From VAZQ01 sp963725065 (GTDB taxonomy: Bacteria; Pseudomonadota; Alphaproteobacteria; Rhizobiales; Xanthobacteraceae): a stretch of 64,000 bases of DNA. Under the pieces are notes generated by a model. It saw only the letters and a program-made list of their open reading frames with translations. It did not search any database and was not told the origin of the DNA. Position 1 is the stretch's first letter. Each line of letters begins with the position of its first letter. Below, piece by piece: positions 63,302 to 64,000 of this stretch. The stretch is from assembly GCA_963725065.1 (NCBI GenBank), contig CAVRXD010000009.1:62001-126000 (forward strand), given 5' to 3'. The translations under genes and the position numbers were made by a program.

Positions 63302-63883
63302 ATGCTTCGACGCCTCTACGACTGGTGCATCGCCGCCGCCAACAAGCCTTACGCAACGTGGCTCTTGGGCATCGTCTCGTTCGTCGAGAGCTCGTTCTTT
63401 CCCATTCCGCCCGACGTGATGCTGATCCCGATGGCGATCGCGCGTCCGGACAAGGCTTGGTTCTACGCGACCGTATGTACCGTGACCTCGGTCGCCGGCG
63501 GGCTGCTCGGATATCTGATCGGTGCGCTGCTTTACGACTCGATCGGGCTCTGGCTGATTCAGCTCTACGGCTACGGCAACAAGGTCGAAGCATTCCGCGA
63601 GGCCTATGCCCAGTGGGGCGGTTGGATCATCCTGCTCAAGGGCCTGACGCCGATTCCGTACAAGATCGTCACGATCGCGTCCGGGTTTGCCGGCTACAAT
63701 GTCTTTTTGTTTGTGCTGCTGTCGATCGTTGCGCGGGGAATGCGCTTTTTCCTGCTGGCGTTTCTGCTCAACCGCTATGGGGCGCAGGCGCGTTTGATCA
63801 TCGAGAAGCGTTTGGGTTTCTGGGTTGGCGCGGCTGCGGTCCTGCTCGTCGGCGGCATCGTTGCCGCCCTATATCTCTTCTAA
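63302..63883 (+). CDS. YqaA/DedA-family membrane protein
   Basis: 193-residue inner-membrane protein of the DedA (VTT) superfamily, YqaA branch. SFVESSFFPIPPDVMLIPMA, TSVAGGLLGYLIGALLYDSI and LLKGLTPIPYKIVTIASGFA are typical; the last two form the re-entrant motif of lipid scramblase-like proteins. About five helices. ATG 63302 is preferred; an upstream open extension lacks membrane features. A gene begins shortly downstream. Confidence 0.92.
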   Translation: MLRRLYDWCIAAANKPYATWLLGIVSFVESSFFPIPPDVMLIPMAIARPDKAWFYATVCTVTSVAGGLLGYLIGALLYDSIGLWLIQLYGYGNKVEAFREAYAQWGGWIILLKGLTPIPYKIVTIASGFAGYNVFLFVLLSIVARGMRFFLLAFLLNRYGAQARLIIEKRLGFWVGAAAVLLVGGIVAALYLF

Positions 63884-63957
63884 AAGTTCCGCTGCTCCTC
63901 ATTTTCGCCACGCCCCCTACGCACGCTGCGGTCGGCTGCGACGTCAATGGGAGCGTG

Positions 63958-64000
63958 ATGACCAGCCGTCCGGGAATAATTCGAATGCCAGCTTCGGCGA
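63958..64000 (+). CDS. Start of a further gene at the right edge
   Basis: GGGAG followed by GTGATG at 63955-63960; the ATG frame reads MTSRPGIIRMPASA and stays open to the window end. Only 14 residues are visible. In some Rhizobiales a DsbB gene follows YqaA, but this cannot be confirmed here. Confidence 0.3.
   Translation, partial: MTSRPGIIRMPASA

Overview
The window is high-GC DNA, densely packed with genes, and reads as a chromosomal segment of an alphaproteobacterium, most likely Rhizobiales (Xanthobacteraceae or Bradyrhizobium-like). This placement is inference. It rests on the mix of orphan Bug/TctC binding proteins, Liv-type transporters, an NdvA-type glucan exporter, a PutA of about 1000 residues, and small palindromic repeats. 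No rRNA, tRNA, CRISPR array, integrase or complete insertion sequence was seen.

Layout. 1-5474 (minus): a tripartite RND efflux operon (outer-membrane factor, adaptor, permease) with ATGA start/stop overlaps; the permease runs off the left edge. 5744-11611: a polysaccharide deacetylase, a frameshifted multi-spanning YfhO-like membrane protein, and a pair made of a coiled-coil membrane protein and a ClpP-like periplasmic protein. 11748-18910: a same-strand locus with a Bug protein, an exported isochorismatase-fold hydrolase, an FbpB-type ABC permease and ATPase, an alpha/beta hydrolase and a binding protein; together these look like a system for taking up and hydrolysing a small organic compound. 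19011-22129: DUF47/PiT phosphate uptake, a CAP-domain lipoprotein and an MgtC-like protein. 22144-24297 (minus): an MFS transporter followed in the same reading frame by a TRAP-type binding protein with no signal peptide.

24755-30809: an M15-like peptidase with a very basic N-terminus, then an acyl-CoA ligase, a thiamine-diphosphate enzyme and a Bug protein. 30906-44236: a catabolic region with a complete branched-chain-type ABC transporter (livKHMFG), a long-chain acyl-CoA synthetase, a second LivK-type protein, a MetE-like methyltransferase, a flavin-dependent LLM monooxygenase, a MarR regulator, a TetR regulator and a second MetE-like protein. A 14-bp operator-like sequence is shared by the acyl-CoA synthetase promoter and the tetR/metE-like promoter, which suggests one regulon. 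The convergent marR and tetR genes are separated by two back-to-back palindromic elements whose CTAG ends supply both stop codons; a half copy ends the gene at 25978.

44580-64000: a helix-hairpin-helix secreted protein, an FAD oxidoreductase, a DUF924 protein coupled to a FATP-like acyl-CoA synthetase, a CobW-family GTPase that starts inside a rhizobial-type palindrome, a D,D-carboxypeptidase with a Lys/Pro/Ala tail, a thiolase, a glycosyltransferase, an NdvA-type exporter, a LysR regulator, an orphan NMT1-type binding protein, putA, a HisE-like pyrophosphohydrolase, a YqaA/DedA membrane protein and the probable start of one more gene at the right edge.
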